64,000 nucleotides of DNA from an uncultured Roseburia sp. (lineage in GTDB: Bacteria > Bacillota > Clostridia > Lachnospirales > Lachnospiraceae): assembly GCA_910577925.1 (NCBI GenBank), contig CAJTOI010000003.1:62001-126000 (forward strand). The letters are read 5' to 3'. Numbering within the stretch: position 1 is the stretch's first letter; the number at the start of each line of letters is the position of its first letter. A program made the position numbers and the translations under genes. The notes under the pieces are model-generated. The model was not told the origin of the DNA and did not search any database. It worked only from the letters and a program-made list of their open reading frames with translations. Below, one piece after another: positions 26,444 to 34,403 of this stretch.

Positions 26444-27445
26444 ATGGCAGTAAGAGTAGCAATTAATGGTTTTGGCCGTATCGGTCGTCTTGCTTTCAGA
26501 CAGATGTTTGGAGCAGAAGGATATGAAGTAGTGGCAATCAATGATTTGACAAGCCCGAAGATGTTGGCACACCTGTTAAAATACGATTCTTCTCAGGGAA
26601 AATACGCACTGGCGGACAAGGTTTCCGCAGGCGAGGATTCTATCACCGTTGACGGAAAAGAAATCAAGATCTACGCATTCCCGGATGCAAACAACTGCCC
26701 GTGGGGTGAGTTAAAAGTTGACGTAGTGCTTGAGTGCTCCGGTTTCTACACCAGCAAGGACAAAGCACAGGCTCACATCAATGCGGGTGCAAGAAAAGTT
26801 GTTATCTCTGCTCCGGCCGGAAATGATCTTCCTACTATCGTATACAATGTAAACCACGAGACCTTAAAGCCGGAGGACACCATTATTTCCGCAGCTTCCT
26901 GTACTACGAACTGCCTGGCTCCGATGGCAAAAGCATTAAACGACTTCGCAGGAATCAAGTCCGGTATCATGAGCACCATTCACTCCTACACCGGTGATCA
27001 GATGACGCTTGACGGCCCGCAGAGAAAGGGTGACCTCAGAAGATCCCGCGCGGCTGCAGTGAACATCGTTCCGAACAGCACAGGCGCTGCAAAAGCAATC
27101 GGCCTTGTAATTCCGGAATTAAACGGCAAGCTGATCGGTTCCGCACAGCGTGTTCCGTGCCCGACCGGTTCCACAACGATCCTTGTGGCAACCGTTGAGA
27201 AGTCCGTGACAAAGGATGAGATCAACGCAGCGATGAAAGCAGCGGCTACCGAGTCCTTTGAGTACAATGAGGATGAGATCGTATCCTCCGATATCATCGG
27301 AAGCACCGCAGGTTCCATCTTCGACGCGACCCAGACCATGGTTGGCGAGGACAATCTGGTACAGGTTGTATCCTGGTATGACAATGAGAACAGCTACACT
27401 TCTCAGATGGTGCGCACCATTAAGTATTTCAGCGAGCTTGCATAA
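26444..27445 (+). CDS. gap: Glyceraldehyde-3-phosphate dehydrogenase, type I
   Basis: 333 residues. Rossmann motif 'INGFGRIGRLAFRQ', Asp after 'VVAIND' for NAD preference, catalytic Cys in 'SAASCTTNCLAPMAK', His in 'IHSYTGDQ', and 'SWYDNENSYTSQMVRT' at the C-terminus. It oxidises glyceraldehyde-3-phosphate to 1,3-bisphosphoglycerate. AGGAGG lies nine bases before the ATG. Codon use is noticeably biased (AAA, GGT, GTA), as for a highly expressed gene. First gene of the run gap-pgk-tpiA-capA-gpmI. Confidence 0.97.
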   Translation: MAVRVAINGFGRIGRLAFRQMFGAEGYEVVAINDLTSPKMLAHLLKYDSSQGKYALADKVSAGEDSITVDGKEIKIYAFPDANNCPWGELKVDVVLECSGFYTSKDKAQAHINAGARKVVISAPAGNDLPTIVYNVNHETLKPEDTIISAASCTTNCLAPMAKALNDFAGIKSGIMSTIHSYTGDQMTLDGPQRKGDLRRSRAAAVNIVPNSTGAAKAIGLVIPELNGKLIGSAQRVPCPTGSTTILVATVEKSVTKDEINAAMKAAATESFEYNEDEIVSSDIIGSTAGSIFDATQTMVGEDNLVQVVSWYDNENSYTSQMVRTIKYFSELA

Positions 27446-27465
27446 GCTTCGCCGACATAGTAGAA

Positions 27466-27560
27466 CTGCACGGTAGACTGCCTTTTCAGGCGACAGGCTG
27501 CCGGAGTGCAGAGTAGACTCAGAGGAAGGGGTCCGGTCTGTTAGGACCGGGCCTCTTCTT
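27466..27560 (+). other. Structured gap-pgk intergenic segment
   Basis: Two nested or successive hairpins. CTGCAC (27466-27471) pairs with GTGCAG (27506-27511) around a GC-rich interior. CCGGTC (27533-27538) pairs with GACCGG (27545-27550), flanked by purine-rich AGAGGAAGG and pyrimidine-rich CCTCTTCTT that extend the stem. The second is terminator-like but its T-tract is poor (TTCTTAG). It could be an attenuator or mRNA-stabilising structure that sets gap levels above pgk. Confidence 0.5.
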
Positions 27561-27622
27561 AGTTACATGACAGGTTTTCAGATTTCACAGAACAGCGCCG
27601 ACAGGGCAGAATGGAGATTCAT

Positions 27623-28846
27623 ATGGGATTAAATAAAAAATCAGTGGATGACGTGAATGTAAAAGGCAAGAGAGTGCTTGTGAGATGCGACTTTAACGTG
27701 CCGTTGAAAGAGGGCGTGATCACCGACGAGACACGTATCGCGGCGGCACTTCCGACAATTCAGAAATTAATCAATGACGGCGGCAAAGTAATTCTCTGCT
27801 CTCATCTCGGAAAAGTAAAGAACGGCCCGAACGAGGGCGAGTCTTTGGCTCCGGTGGCAAAGCGTCTTTCCGAAAAACTCGGCAAAGAGGTTGTTTTCGT
27901 ATCTGATTACAACGTGACCGGTGAGGCTGCGACAAAGGCCGTAAACGAGATGGGCGAGGGCGATGTGGTGCTGCTTCAGAATACGCGTTTCCGCGGCAAG
28001 GAGGAGACGAAGAACGGCGAGGAGTTCAGCAAAGAGCTCGCAGAGCTCGCAGACATCTATGTGTGCGATGCGTTCGGTTCCTCCCACAGAGCACATGCAT
28101 CCGTTGCGGGTGTGACCGAGGCGATCCGCGCAAAGGGCGGCGAGAATGTGGTCGGCTATCTGATGCAGAAGGAGATCGAATTCCTCGGCAATGCGGTTGA
28201 GAATCCGGTGCGTCCGTTTGTGGCAATCCTCGGCGGCGCAAAAGTGGCAGATAAGTTAAATGTAATCAACAACCTGCTTGAGAAGTGCGATACCTTAATT
28301 ATCGGCGGCGGTATGGCATACACCTTCTTAAAGGCGCAGGGCTATGAGATCGGTACTTCCCTCGTCGACAACGAGAAGCTTGACTACTGCAAAGAAATGA
28401 TGGCAAAGGCGGAGAAGCTCGGCAAGAAGCTGCTGCTTCCGGTTGATGCGGTTACGATCAAGGAGTTCCCGAATCCGATTGACGCTCCGGTAGAGACCGT
28501 TGTGTGCGATTCCACCGACATGCCGGCAGACAGAGAGGGCTGCGATATCGGACCGAAGAGCGCGGAGCTGTTCGCGGCGGCGGTAAAGACTGCGAAAACC
28601 GTTGTATGGAACGGACCGATGGGTGTATTTGAGAACCCGACGCTTGCAGAGGGAACGCTCGCGGTTGCAAAAGCGCTTGCGGAGACCGATGCGACGACGA
28701 TTATCGGCGGCGGCGATTCCGCGGCAGCCGTAAATCAGATGGGCTACGGCGACAAGATGAGCCATATCTCCACCGGCGGCGGCGCTTCCTTAGAGTTCTT
28801 AGAGGGCAAGGAGCTTCCGGGCGTTATGGCGGCGGACGACAAATAA
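27623..28846 (+). CDS. pgk: Phosphoglycerate kinase
   Basis: 407 residues. N-domain 'RCDFNVPLKEG', 'SHLGKVKNGPNEG' and 'NTRFRGKEETKNG'; C-domain 'AILGGAKVADKLNVI' and nucleotide loop 'IIGGGDSAAAVNQMG'. Makes ATP from 1,3-bisphosphoglycerate. I start at 27623 (GGAG six bases upstream); the in-frame ATG at 27611 would add four residues and overlies that SD. Confidence 0.97.
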   Translation: MGLNKKSVDDVNVKGKRVLVRCDFNVPLKEGVITDETRIAAALPTIQKLINDGGKVILCSHLGKVKNGPNEGESLAPVAKRLSEKLGKEVVFVSDYNVTGEAATKAVNEMGEGDVVLLQNTRFRGKEETKNGEEFSKELAELADIYVCDAFGSSHRAHASVAGVTEAIRAKGGENVVGYLMQKEIEFLGNAVENPVRPFVAILGGAKVADKLNVINNLLEKCDTLIIGGGMAYTFLKAQGYEIGTSLVDNEKLDYCKEMMAKAEKLGKKLLLPVDAVTIKEFPNPIDAPVETVVCDSTDMPADREGCDIGPKSAELFAAAVKTAKTVVWNGPMGVFENPTLAEGTLAVAKALAETDATTIIGGGDSAAAVNQMGYGDKMSHISTGGGASLEFLEGKELPGVMAADDK

Positions 28847-28932
28847 AACAAACCGGAGAAAAGCCGTGCAGACATGCACAGGGCTTCCCGTGAATTGACA
28901 GGCCGTCTGTGGCGGCAGAATGAGAGGAAAAG

Positions 28933-29682
28933 ATGGCAAGAAAGAAAATTGTGGCCGGCAACTGGAAAATGAACATGACTCCGAGTGAGGCCGTCAAATT
29001 AGTGGAGGAGTTAAAGCCGCTTGTTGCAAGCGATGAGGTAGAGGTTGTCTATTGTGTACCGGCGATCGATATCGTACCGGTGGCGGAGGCCGTGAAGGGT
29101 ACAAACGTGGCGGTCGGCGCCGAGAATATGTACTATGAGGAGAAAGGGGCATACACCGGTGAGATTTCTCCGGAGATGCTTGTCGATGCAGGCGTAAAAT
29201 ATGTCATCATCGGCCATTCCGAGAGACGCGATTACTTTAAGGAGTGCGACTGTATGCTCAATAAGAAGGTGAAAAAAGCCCTCGAGCATAATCTGACGCC
29301 GATTCTCTGCTGCGGCGAATCCTTAGAGCAGAGAGAGATGGGAGTGACGTTAGACTGGATTCGTCTCCAGATCAAATCCGACTTAAAGGATGTCACCGCA
29401 GAGCAGGCAGCGTCCATTGTCATCGCTTACGAGCCGATCTGGGCGATCGGAACCGGCAAGACGGCGACGACGGAGCAGGCGCAGGAAGTGTGCAAGGCGA
29501 TCCGCGACTGTATCGCGGAGATCTATGACAGCGCTACCGCGGAGCAGGTGCGTATCCAGTACGGCGGTTCCGTCAATGCGGCAAATGCGGCAGAGCTGTT
29601 TGCACAGCCGGATATCGACGGAGGCCTGGTGGGCGGAGCGTCCCTGAAGGCGGATTTCGGCAAGATCGTAAACTATAAATAA
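28933..29682 (+). CDS. tpiA: Triosephosphate isomerase
   Basis: 249 residues. 'AGNWKMN' with the catalytic Lys, His in 'IIGHSERRDYFKE', Glu in 'AYEPIWAIGTGK' followed by the mobile loop 6, and 'QYGGSVNAANA' phosphate loop. Interconverts the two triose phosphates. The 86-base gap from pgk contains a small hairpin (AAGCC/GGCTT with GTGCA/TGCAC inside, about 28863-28888). SD GAGAGG precedes the ATG. Confidence 0.97.
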   Translation: MARKKIVAGNWKMNMTPSEAVKLVEELKPLVASDEVEVVYCVPAIDIVPVAEAVKGTNVAVGAENMYYEEKGAYTGEISPEMLVDAGVKYVIIGHSERRDYFKECDCMLNKKVKKALEHNLTPILCCGESLEQREMGVTLDWIRLQIKSDLKDVTAEQAASIVIAYEPIWAIGTGKTATTEQAQEVCKAIRDCIAEIYDSATAEQVRIQYGGSVNAANAAELFAQPDIDGGLVGGASLKADFGKIVNYK

Positions 29683-29736
29683 TTTGGGAAAAACCGAGCA
29701 GGGAAGCGCTGATTTTTAAATCAGCCGACATGGATT

Positions 29737-29774
29737 CCATCGGCGGCAGCTGCCGCCGGTGGGATAGCTTTTTA
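29737..29774 (+). terminator. Terminator-like hairpin after tpiA
   Basis: A nearly perfect GC-rich palindrome centred at 29749/29750 (arm GGCGGCAG, with outer CCA/TGG) is followed by ATAGCTTTTTA. A second hairpin, GCTGATTT/AAATCAGC, precedes it at 29708-29725. It may stop part of the transcription before the capA-like gene. Confidence 0.6.
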
Positions 29775-29805
29775 TATGTGAATCAGCAACTGGATTGAGG
29801 TACGA

Positions 29806-31380
29806 ATGGGAAAGAAGTACACAAAAAATGCACTGTTCGCGTTGGCTTTTACCGCAATTCTCTGTGGATTCGGACGCGAGGTCGTCGATGAGAATTCACA
29901 GGAGGAGACCATAGCCTCCGAACTTGCAGCAGAAGAAGCGACAGAGTGTGCGGAACCATCCGTAACACAAAAGGCAGCGGAACCGAAACAGAATAAAGAT
30001 CTTACGGAAGCATTTGACATTATTTTAGGCGGTGCGACAAAGGAATATATTGCAGGCTATGCAATCGACGAGACTTTTCTGATGTGGCTGGCGGCGGAGT
30101 ACGGGGAGGATGCGGTGATCCGTGCGGCATGCAGCGTACTCGACGGGAGCATGGACACGGAGTGCTGGTATGAAAACACCGGGGATTCGATCCATGTGCT
30201 CTGGCAGCGTTTCTGCGAAGCGATCACACCGGGCGGGAACGCGGCGGTAAATAACGCGAAATCCTACTCGGAAACGGTATACCGGCAGGAGACGGCGCAG
30301 GAAGAACAGGCTGTTTTTGCGTTTACCGGGGATTTTAACTTTGCGGAGGGCTGGTATACGACCGATTTTATGAGAGAGCAGGAAAACGGGATTTTGGACT
30401 GTTTTTCCGAGGATCTGCTGGAAGCGCTTAAGCGTGCGGACGTACATCTGATGAACAATGAGTTTACTTATGTCGAGGCGGACGGCGCCATACCGGTGGA
30501 GGGTAAAGCGTACATATTCGGGGCGGAACCCGCATTGGTGAGCCAGCTGTCGGTATTCGGAGCGGATCTTATCAGCCTGGCAAACAACCACACATACGAC
30601 TACGGGGAGAAAGGGCTGCTCGATACCATGCGGTATCTGGATGAGGCAGGAATCCCGTATGTGGGGGCCGGGGAAAATTTGGACGAGGCGTCCGAAGCCG
30701 TTTCCTTTATCGTAAACGGCAGGAAGGTCGCGATTATTTCCGCGACGCAGATCGAGCGCTCGAAGCAGTATACAAAAGCTGCCACGGAGCATGAGGCAGG
30801 TGTATTTAAAGCGCTGGTCCCGGACAGGCTGACGGAGGTGATTGCGGCCGCGAAGCTGCGGAACGATTATGTGATTGCCGTTCTTCACTGGGGCTCCGAA
30901 GGGACGCTGATGCCGGACAAGCTGCAGGTACGTCTGGCGGAGCAGGCCGCGGATGCCGGGGCGGACGTGATTATCGGAGGACACCCGCACCGCCTTCAGG
31001 GCGCGGCGTTCATCGATGGGGTGCCGGTCGCCTACAGTCTCGGGAACTTCTGGTTCTCGGACGGCACGCTGTACACGGCGGTGGCGCAGGTGGCGATCGA
31101 TGCGGACGGCGGACTGCGTCTGCAGTATCTGCCCTGTGAACAGAGGGACATGGTTACGAGGCTTCTTACGGAGCCGGAGGAAATCGACGAATTTTATCAT
31201 TACCTGGCGTCCATTTCAACACATGTGGGCATAGATGCCGACGGGAATGTTTATGATAAAAGAGCGGAGGATTACCCCGCAGAAAAAATCCTTTATGATT
31301 CCGATACCAGTAAGCCGGAGATACACGGCATGGTAGATAATGAAGGATATGCAATTGACATTATAGGAAACAGAAAATAG
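29806..31380 (+). CDS. CapA-family secreted metallophosphoesterase-like protein
   Basis: 524 residues. N-terminal signal peptide (Lys-rich start, hydrophobic 'ALFALAFTAILCGFG'; not a consensus lipobox). A helical region of about 100 residues follows, then a CapA domain from about residue 165: 'FAFTGDFNFAEGW', 'NNEFTYVEADG', 'SLANNHTYDYGEKGL', 'AVLHWGSEG' and 'IIGGHPHRLQ', the metal and phosphate ligands of the CapA/PgsA fold. Family members act on surface polymers such as poly-gamma-glutamate, but their reaction is unclear. It lies unexpectedly between tpiA and gpmI. SD GAGG precedes the ATG. Confidence 0.85.
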   Translation: MGKKYTKNALFALAFTAILCGFGREVVDENSQEETIASELAAEEATECAEPSVTQKAAEPKQNKDLTEAFDIILGGATKEYIAGYAIDETFLMWLAAEYGEDAVIRAACSVLDGSMDTECWYENTGDSIHVLWQRFCEAITPGGNAAVNNAKSYSETVYRQETAQEEQAVFAFTGDFNFAEGWYTTDFMREQENGILDCFSEDLLEALKRADVHLMNNEFTYVEADGAIPVEGKAYIFGAEPALVSQLSVFGADLISLANNHTYDYGEKGLLDTMRYLDEAGIPYVGAGENLDEASEAVSFIVNGRKVAIISATQIERSKQYTKAATEHEAGVFKALVPDRLTEVIAAAKLRNDYVIAVLHWGSEGTLMPDKLQVRLAEQAADAGADVIIGGHPHRLQGAAFIDGVPVAYSLGNFWFSDGTLYTAVAQVAIDADGGLRLQYLPCEQRDMVTRLLTEPEEIDEFYHYLASISTHVGIDADGNVYDKRAEDYPAEKILYDSDTSKPEIHGMVDNEGYAIDIIGNRK

Positions 31381-31397
31381 AAAAGAGAGGGAAGAAT

Positions 31398-32939
31398 ATG
31401 AGTAAAAAACCTACCGTGCTTATGATTTTAGACGGATTCGGATTGAATGACGAGACAGAGGGAAATGCCGTAGCGCAGGCAAACACGCCGGTTATCGACG
31501 GATTGATGAGGGATTATCCCTATGTAAAAGGTTATGCCAGCGGTCTTGCGGTAGGCCTTCCGGACGGACAGATGGGGAATTCGGAAGTCGGGCACTTAAA
31601 TATGGGCGCCGGACGGATTGTCTATCAGGAGCTGACAAGGATTACGAAAGAGATTGAGGACGGCGATTTCTTCAGGAACGAAGCGCTGCTTTGCGCGATT
31701 GCAAATGTGAAGGAGCACGGCTCCGATCTGCACCTGTACGGGCTGCTTTCCGACGGCGGTGTGCACAGCCACAACACGCACCTGTACGGGCTGTTGGAGC
31801 TGGCAAAGCGCGAGGGTGTAAAAAATGTGTACGTGCACTGCTTTTTGGACGGCCGCGACACGGCGCCCACTTCCGGAAAGGGCTTTGTGGAGGCGCTTGA
31901 GGCAAAGATGGCGGAAATCGGCGTCGGAAAGATCGCATCCATTTCCGGGCGTTACTATGTGATGGACCGCGATAACAGATGGGATCGTGTGGAGAAGGCG
32001 TACCGGGTGCTGACCGAGGGCGCCGGCGAGACTGCGGACAGTGCGTCGGCTGCGATGGAGGCATCTTATGCAAAGGATGTCACGGACGAGTTTTTTGTAC
32101 CGACTGCGATTACCGAGAACGGTGCTCCGATTGCCACGATTAAGGACAATGACAGCGTGATTTTCTTTAACTTCCGCCCGGACCGTGCGAGAGAGATTAC
32201 CCGGACATTCTGTGCCGATGAATTTGACGGCTTTGACCGCGGTGCGAGAAAGAATCTCACATATGTCTGCTTTACCGAGTATGATGTGACCATTCCGAAC
32301 AAAATCGTCGCATTTAAAAAGGTCGAGCTGAAGAATACGTTCGGCGAGTATCTCGCGGCGCACGGGAAGACGCAGGCGAGGATTGCGGAGACCGAGAAAT
32401 ATGCGCATGTGACGTTTTTCTTTAACGGCGGCGTCGAAGAGCCGAACGAGGGCGAGGATCGTATCCTCGTGAAGTCCCCGAAGGTTGCGACCTATGATCT
32501 GCAGCCGGAAATGAGCGCGCCGGAGGTCTGCGAGAAGCTCTGCGAGGCGATCCGCTCCGAAAAGTACGACGTGATCATTATCAACTTTGCGAATCCAGAT
32601 ATGGTAGGTCACACCGGAATCTTAGAGGCGGCAAAAAAGGCTGTTGAGACTGTGGACGGATGCGTCGGACGCGCAGTGGAGGCGTTAAAGGAAGCGGGCG
32701 GACAGATGTTTCTCTGTGCCGATCACGGAAACGCGGAGCAGCTGGTCGATTACGAGACAAAGGCGCCGTTTACCGCGCACACGACCAATCCGGTGCCGTT
32801 TATTCTGATCAATGCGGATCCCGCATACGGACTGCGCGAGGACGGCTGTCTGGCAGATATCATTCCTACGATGATTGAGCTGATGGGGATGGAGCAGCCG
32901 GCGGAGATGACAGGAAAGTCGCTGCTTGTCAGAAAATAG
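31398..32939 (+). CDS. gpmI: Cofactor-independent phosphoglycerate mutase
   Basis: 513 residues, usual length. 'LMILDGFGLND' (metal Asp), nucleophile Ser in 'GNSEVGHLNMGAGRIVYQ', 'DGRDTAPTSG', 'GRYYVMDRDNRWDRV', and the C-terminal metal site 'FANPDMVGHTG' and 'ADHGNAEQ'. Interconverts 3- and 2-phosphoglycerate using Mn2+. It follows the capA-like gene after 17 bases with SD AGAGAGGG, so it belongs to the same transcript. Confidence 0.97.
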   Translation: MSKKPTVLMILDGFGLNDETEGNAVAQANTPVIDGLMRDYPYVKGYASGLAVGLPDGQMGNSEVGHLNMGAGRIVYQELTRITKEIEDGDFFRNEALLCAIANVKEHGSDLHLYGLLSDGGVHSHNTHLYGLLELAKREGVKNVYVHCFLDGRDTAPTSGKGFVEALEAKMAEIGVGKIASISGRYYVMDRDNRWDRVEKAYRVLTEGAGETADSASAAMEASYAKDVTDEFFVPTAITENGAPIATIKDNDSVIFFNFRPDRAREITRTFCADEFDGFDRGARKNLTYVCFTEYDVTIPNKIVAFKKVELKNTFGEYLAAHGKTQARIAETEKYAHVTFFFNGGVEEPNEGEDRILVKSPKVATYDLQPEMSAPEVCEKLCEAIRSEKYDVIIINFANPDMVGHTGILEAAKKAVETVDGCVGRAVEALKEAGGQMFLCADHGNAEQLVDYETKAPFTAHTTNPVPFILINADPAYGLREDGCLADIIPTMIELMGMEQPAEMTGKSLLVRK

Positions 32940-32952
32940 AATATAAGCTTGT

Positions 32953-33183
32953 CGATAAAAACAACGGGCAGTCCGCGATGCGGACTGCCCGTCGGCAAAT
33001 AAAAAGCAGTTCCGGGGGAGGAACTGCTTTTCTGATGGGATCGACATCCCATCCGTTGATTTCAGGAAACCCGTTGTGGTTTCCCGGGGGAATCTGCCCT
33101 GTGGCAGATAAAAGAGGAGTTATATGAAAAGTTGTCGGTAAATGCAACTTTTCATCGGCTTTTGGTACTTATTTCCTAAGCCT
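32953..33183 (-). ncRNA. Probable structured small RNA of about 230 nt, family not recognised
   Basis: Read on the minus strand, a good promoter (33218-33190) is followed by regularly spaced perfect hairpins. Their arms in plus coordinates are 33124-33134/33145-33155 (11 bp), 33092-33098/33103-33109 (7 bp), 33065-33071/33078-33084 (7 bp), 33034-33041/33046-33053 (8 bp) and 33002-33013/33020-33031 (12 bp). A final 13-bp GC-rich stem, 32964-32976/32980-32992, precedes TTGTTTTTAT and looks like a terminator. Between hairpins and in loops the RNA has unpaired C-rich stretches (ACTCCTC, CCCCCG, TCCCCC) that could pair with Shine-Dalgarno sequences. No reading frame with an SD is present. It does not resemble 6S, tmRNA, SRP or RNase P RNA. 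Confidence 0.68.
32964..32992 (-). terminator. Terminator of the putative small RNA
   Basis: Perfect 13-bp stem (32964-32976 with 32980-32992) and a three-base loop. On the minus strand it is followed by TTGTTTTTAT. On the plus strand there is no T-tract, so its orientation favours a minus-strand transcript. It may also help end gpmI transcription together with the 33002-33031 hairpin. Confidence 0.7.
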
Positions 33184-33189
33184 AGGTTT

Positions 33190-33218
33190 ATTATACAACT
33201 GGTACTTTGGTACGTCAA
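33190..33218 (-). promoter_or_regulatory. Sigma-A promoter of the putative small RNA
   Basis: On the minus strand TTGACG (33218-33213), 17-base spacer, consensus TATAAT (33195-33190). The predicted start is near 33183. There is no minus-strand protein gene downstream for it to serve. Confidence 0.75.
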
Positions 33219-33370
33219 GCGTTGTTTGTAAGAAAAACCATCTTTGTAGGATAAGAATGGATAAAGAAAGATATAAGCAGGAATAATAAAACAAATAAAG
33301 TGTACAAAATAGCTAATAAAAGACGGGGGATTTTCTATACCGGGGAAAAGGAAGGATGCGGGGAAAGTGA

Positions 33371-33400
33371 TTGACTTTGAGAAAGACGCTGTATTATAAT
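33371..33400 (+). promoter_or_regulatory. Promoter of purC-purF-purB
   Basis: TTGACT at 33371-33376, 18-base spacer, TATAAT at 33395-33400. The leader to purC is about 80 bases and shows no recognised riboswitch. Confidence 0.65.
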
Positions 33401-33485
33401 TTTGAGGTAATAGAGTGAAATACGGAAGGCATGGCTGCGGAGATTCGGGAATTTTCCGCCGAGTGCCGGAAAAGAGGATAAGAGA

Positions 33486-34361
33486 ATGCAGGAATACAGG
33501 CCGATCAAAGAGGGGAAAGTGCGCGAGGTTTATGACAACGGCGAGAGCCTTATCATTGTGGCGACGGACCGGATTTCCGCCTTTGATCATATTTTGAAGA
33601 ATCGGATTACCAAAAAAGGCGCCATTCTGACACAGATGTCGAAGTTCTGGTTTGATTTTACGAAGGATATCGTTCCGAATCATATGATATCGATGGACGT
33701 ACAGGAGATGCCCGAATTTTTCCGGAACGAGAGGTTTGACGGAAACAGCATGATGTGCAGAAAGCTGGAGATGCTTCCGATCGAGTGTATTGTGCGCGGG
33801 TATATCACAGGCAGCGGCTGGGCCAGCTATCAGGAGAACGGTACGGTCTGCGGCATTCGGCTTGCGGAAGGACTTGTGGAGTCGGACAGGCTGCCGGAAC
33901 CGATTTATACGCCGAGCACAAAGGCAGAAATCGGTCTGCACGACGAGAATATCTCTTTTGAGAAGAGTGTTGAGATACTCGAGAAGCTTTATCCGGGACG
34001 CGGGGCGGACTATGCGGCCGAGCTGCGCGACAAGACGATTGCCCTCTACAAAAAATGTGCGGACTATGCGCGCGGCAGGGGGATTATCATCGCGGATACC
34101 AAGTTTGAATTCGGTCTTGACGAGAACGGAAACGTGGTGCTCGGAGACGAGATGCTGACGCCGGACAGTTCAAGATTCTGGCCGCTTTCCGGCTATGAGG
34201 CGGGAAAGGCCCAGCCGTCTTTTGACAAGCAGTATGTGCGGGACTGGCTCAAGGCGAACCCCGATAACGAGCTGCTGCTGCCGGAGGAGGTCGTGGAGAA
34301 GACCGTTGATAAATACAAAGAGGCGTTTGAGCTGCTGACAGGTACCCCGTTTCAAGGATAG
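33486..34361 (+). CDS. purC: SAICAR synthase
   Basis: Phosphoribosylaminoimidazole-succinocarboxamide synthase, 291 residues, joins aspartate to CAIR in purine synthesis. 'YRPIKEGKVREVYDNGESLIIVATDRISAFDHIL' is the N-terminal nucleotide site, 'ECIVRGYITGSGWASYQ' the substrate loop, and 'IIADTKFEFGLD' the catalytic strand. The length matches the longer (about 290) purC class. The ATG at 33486 follows AGAGGATAAGAG. It opens the operon with purF and purB. Confidence 0.96.
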   Translation: MQEYRPIKEGKVREVYDNGESLIIVATDRISAFDHILKNRITKKGAILTQMSKFWFDFTKDIVPNHMISMDVQEMPEFFRNERFDGNSMMCRKLEMLPIECIVRGYITGSGWASYQENGTVCGIRLAEGLVESDRLPEPIYTPSTKAEIGLHDENISFEKSVEILEKLYPGRGADYAAELRDKTIALYKKCADYARGRGIIIADTKFEFGLDENGNVVLGDEMLTPDSSRFWPLSGYEAGKAQPSFDKQYVRDWLKANPDNELLLPEEVVEKTVDKYKEAFELLTGTPFQG

Positions 34362-34403
34362 GGGATGTCATGCGGGGGCCCGGAACGGCAGAATGAGGAG
34401 TAT

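Noticed and set aside
30025..31200. 391-residue open frame on the minus strand across the CapA-like gene
   Set aside because: It is antisense to a gene with clear family motifs, is Arg/His-rich without recognisable domains, and has no ribosome binding site.
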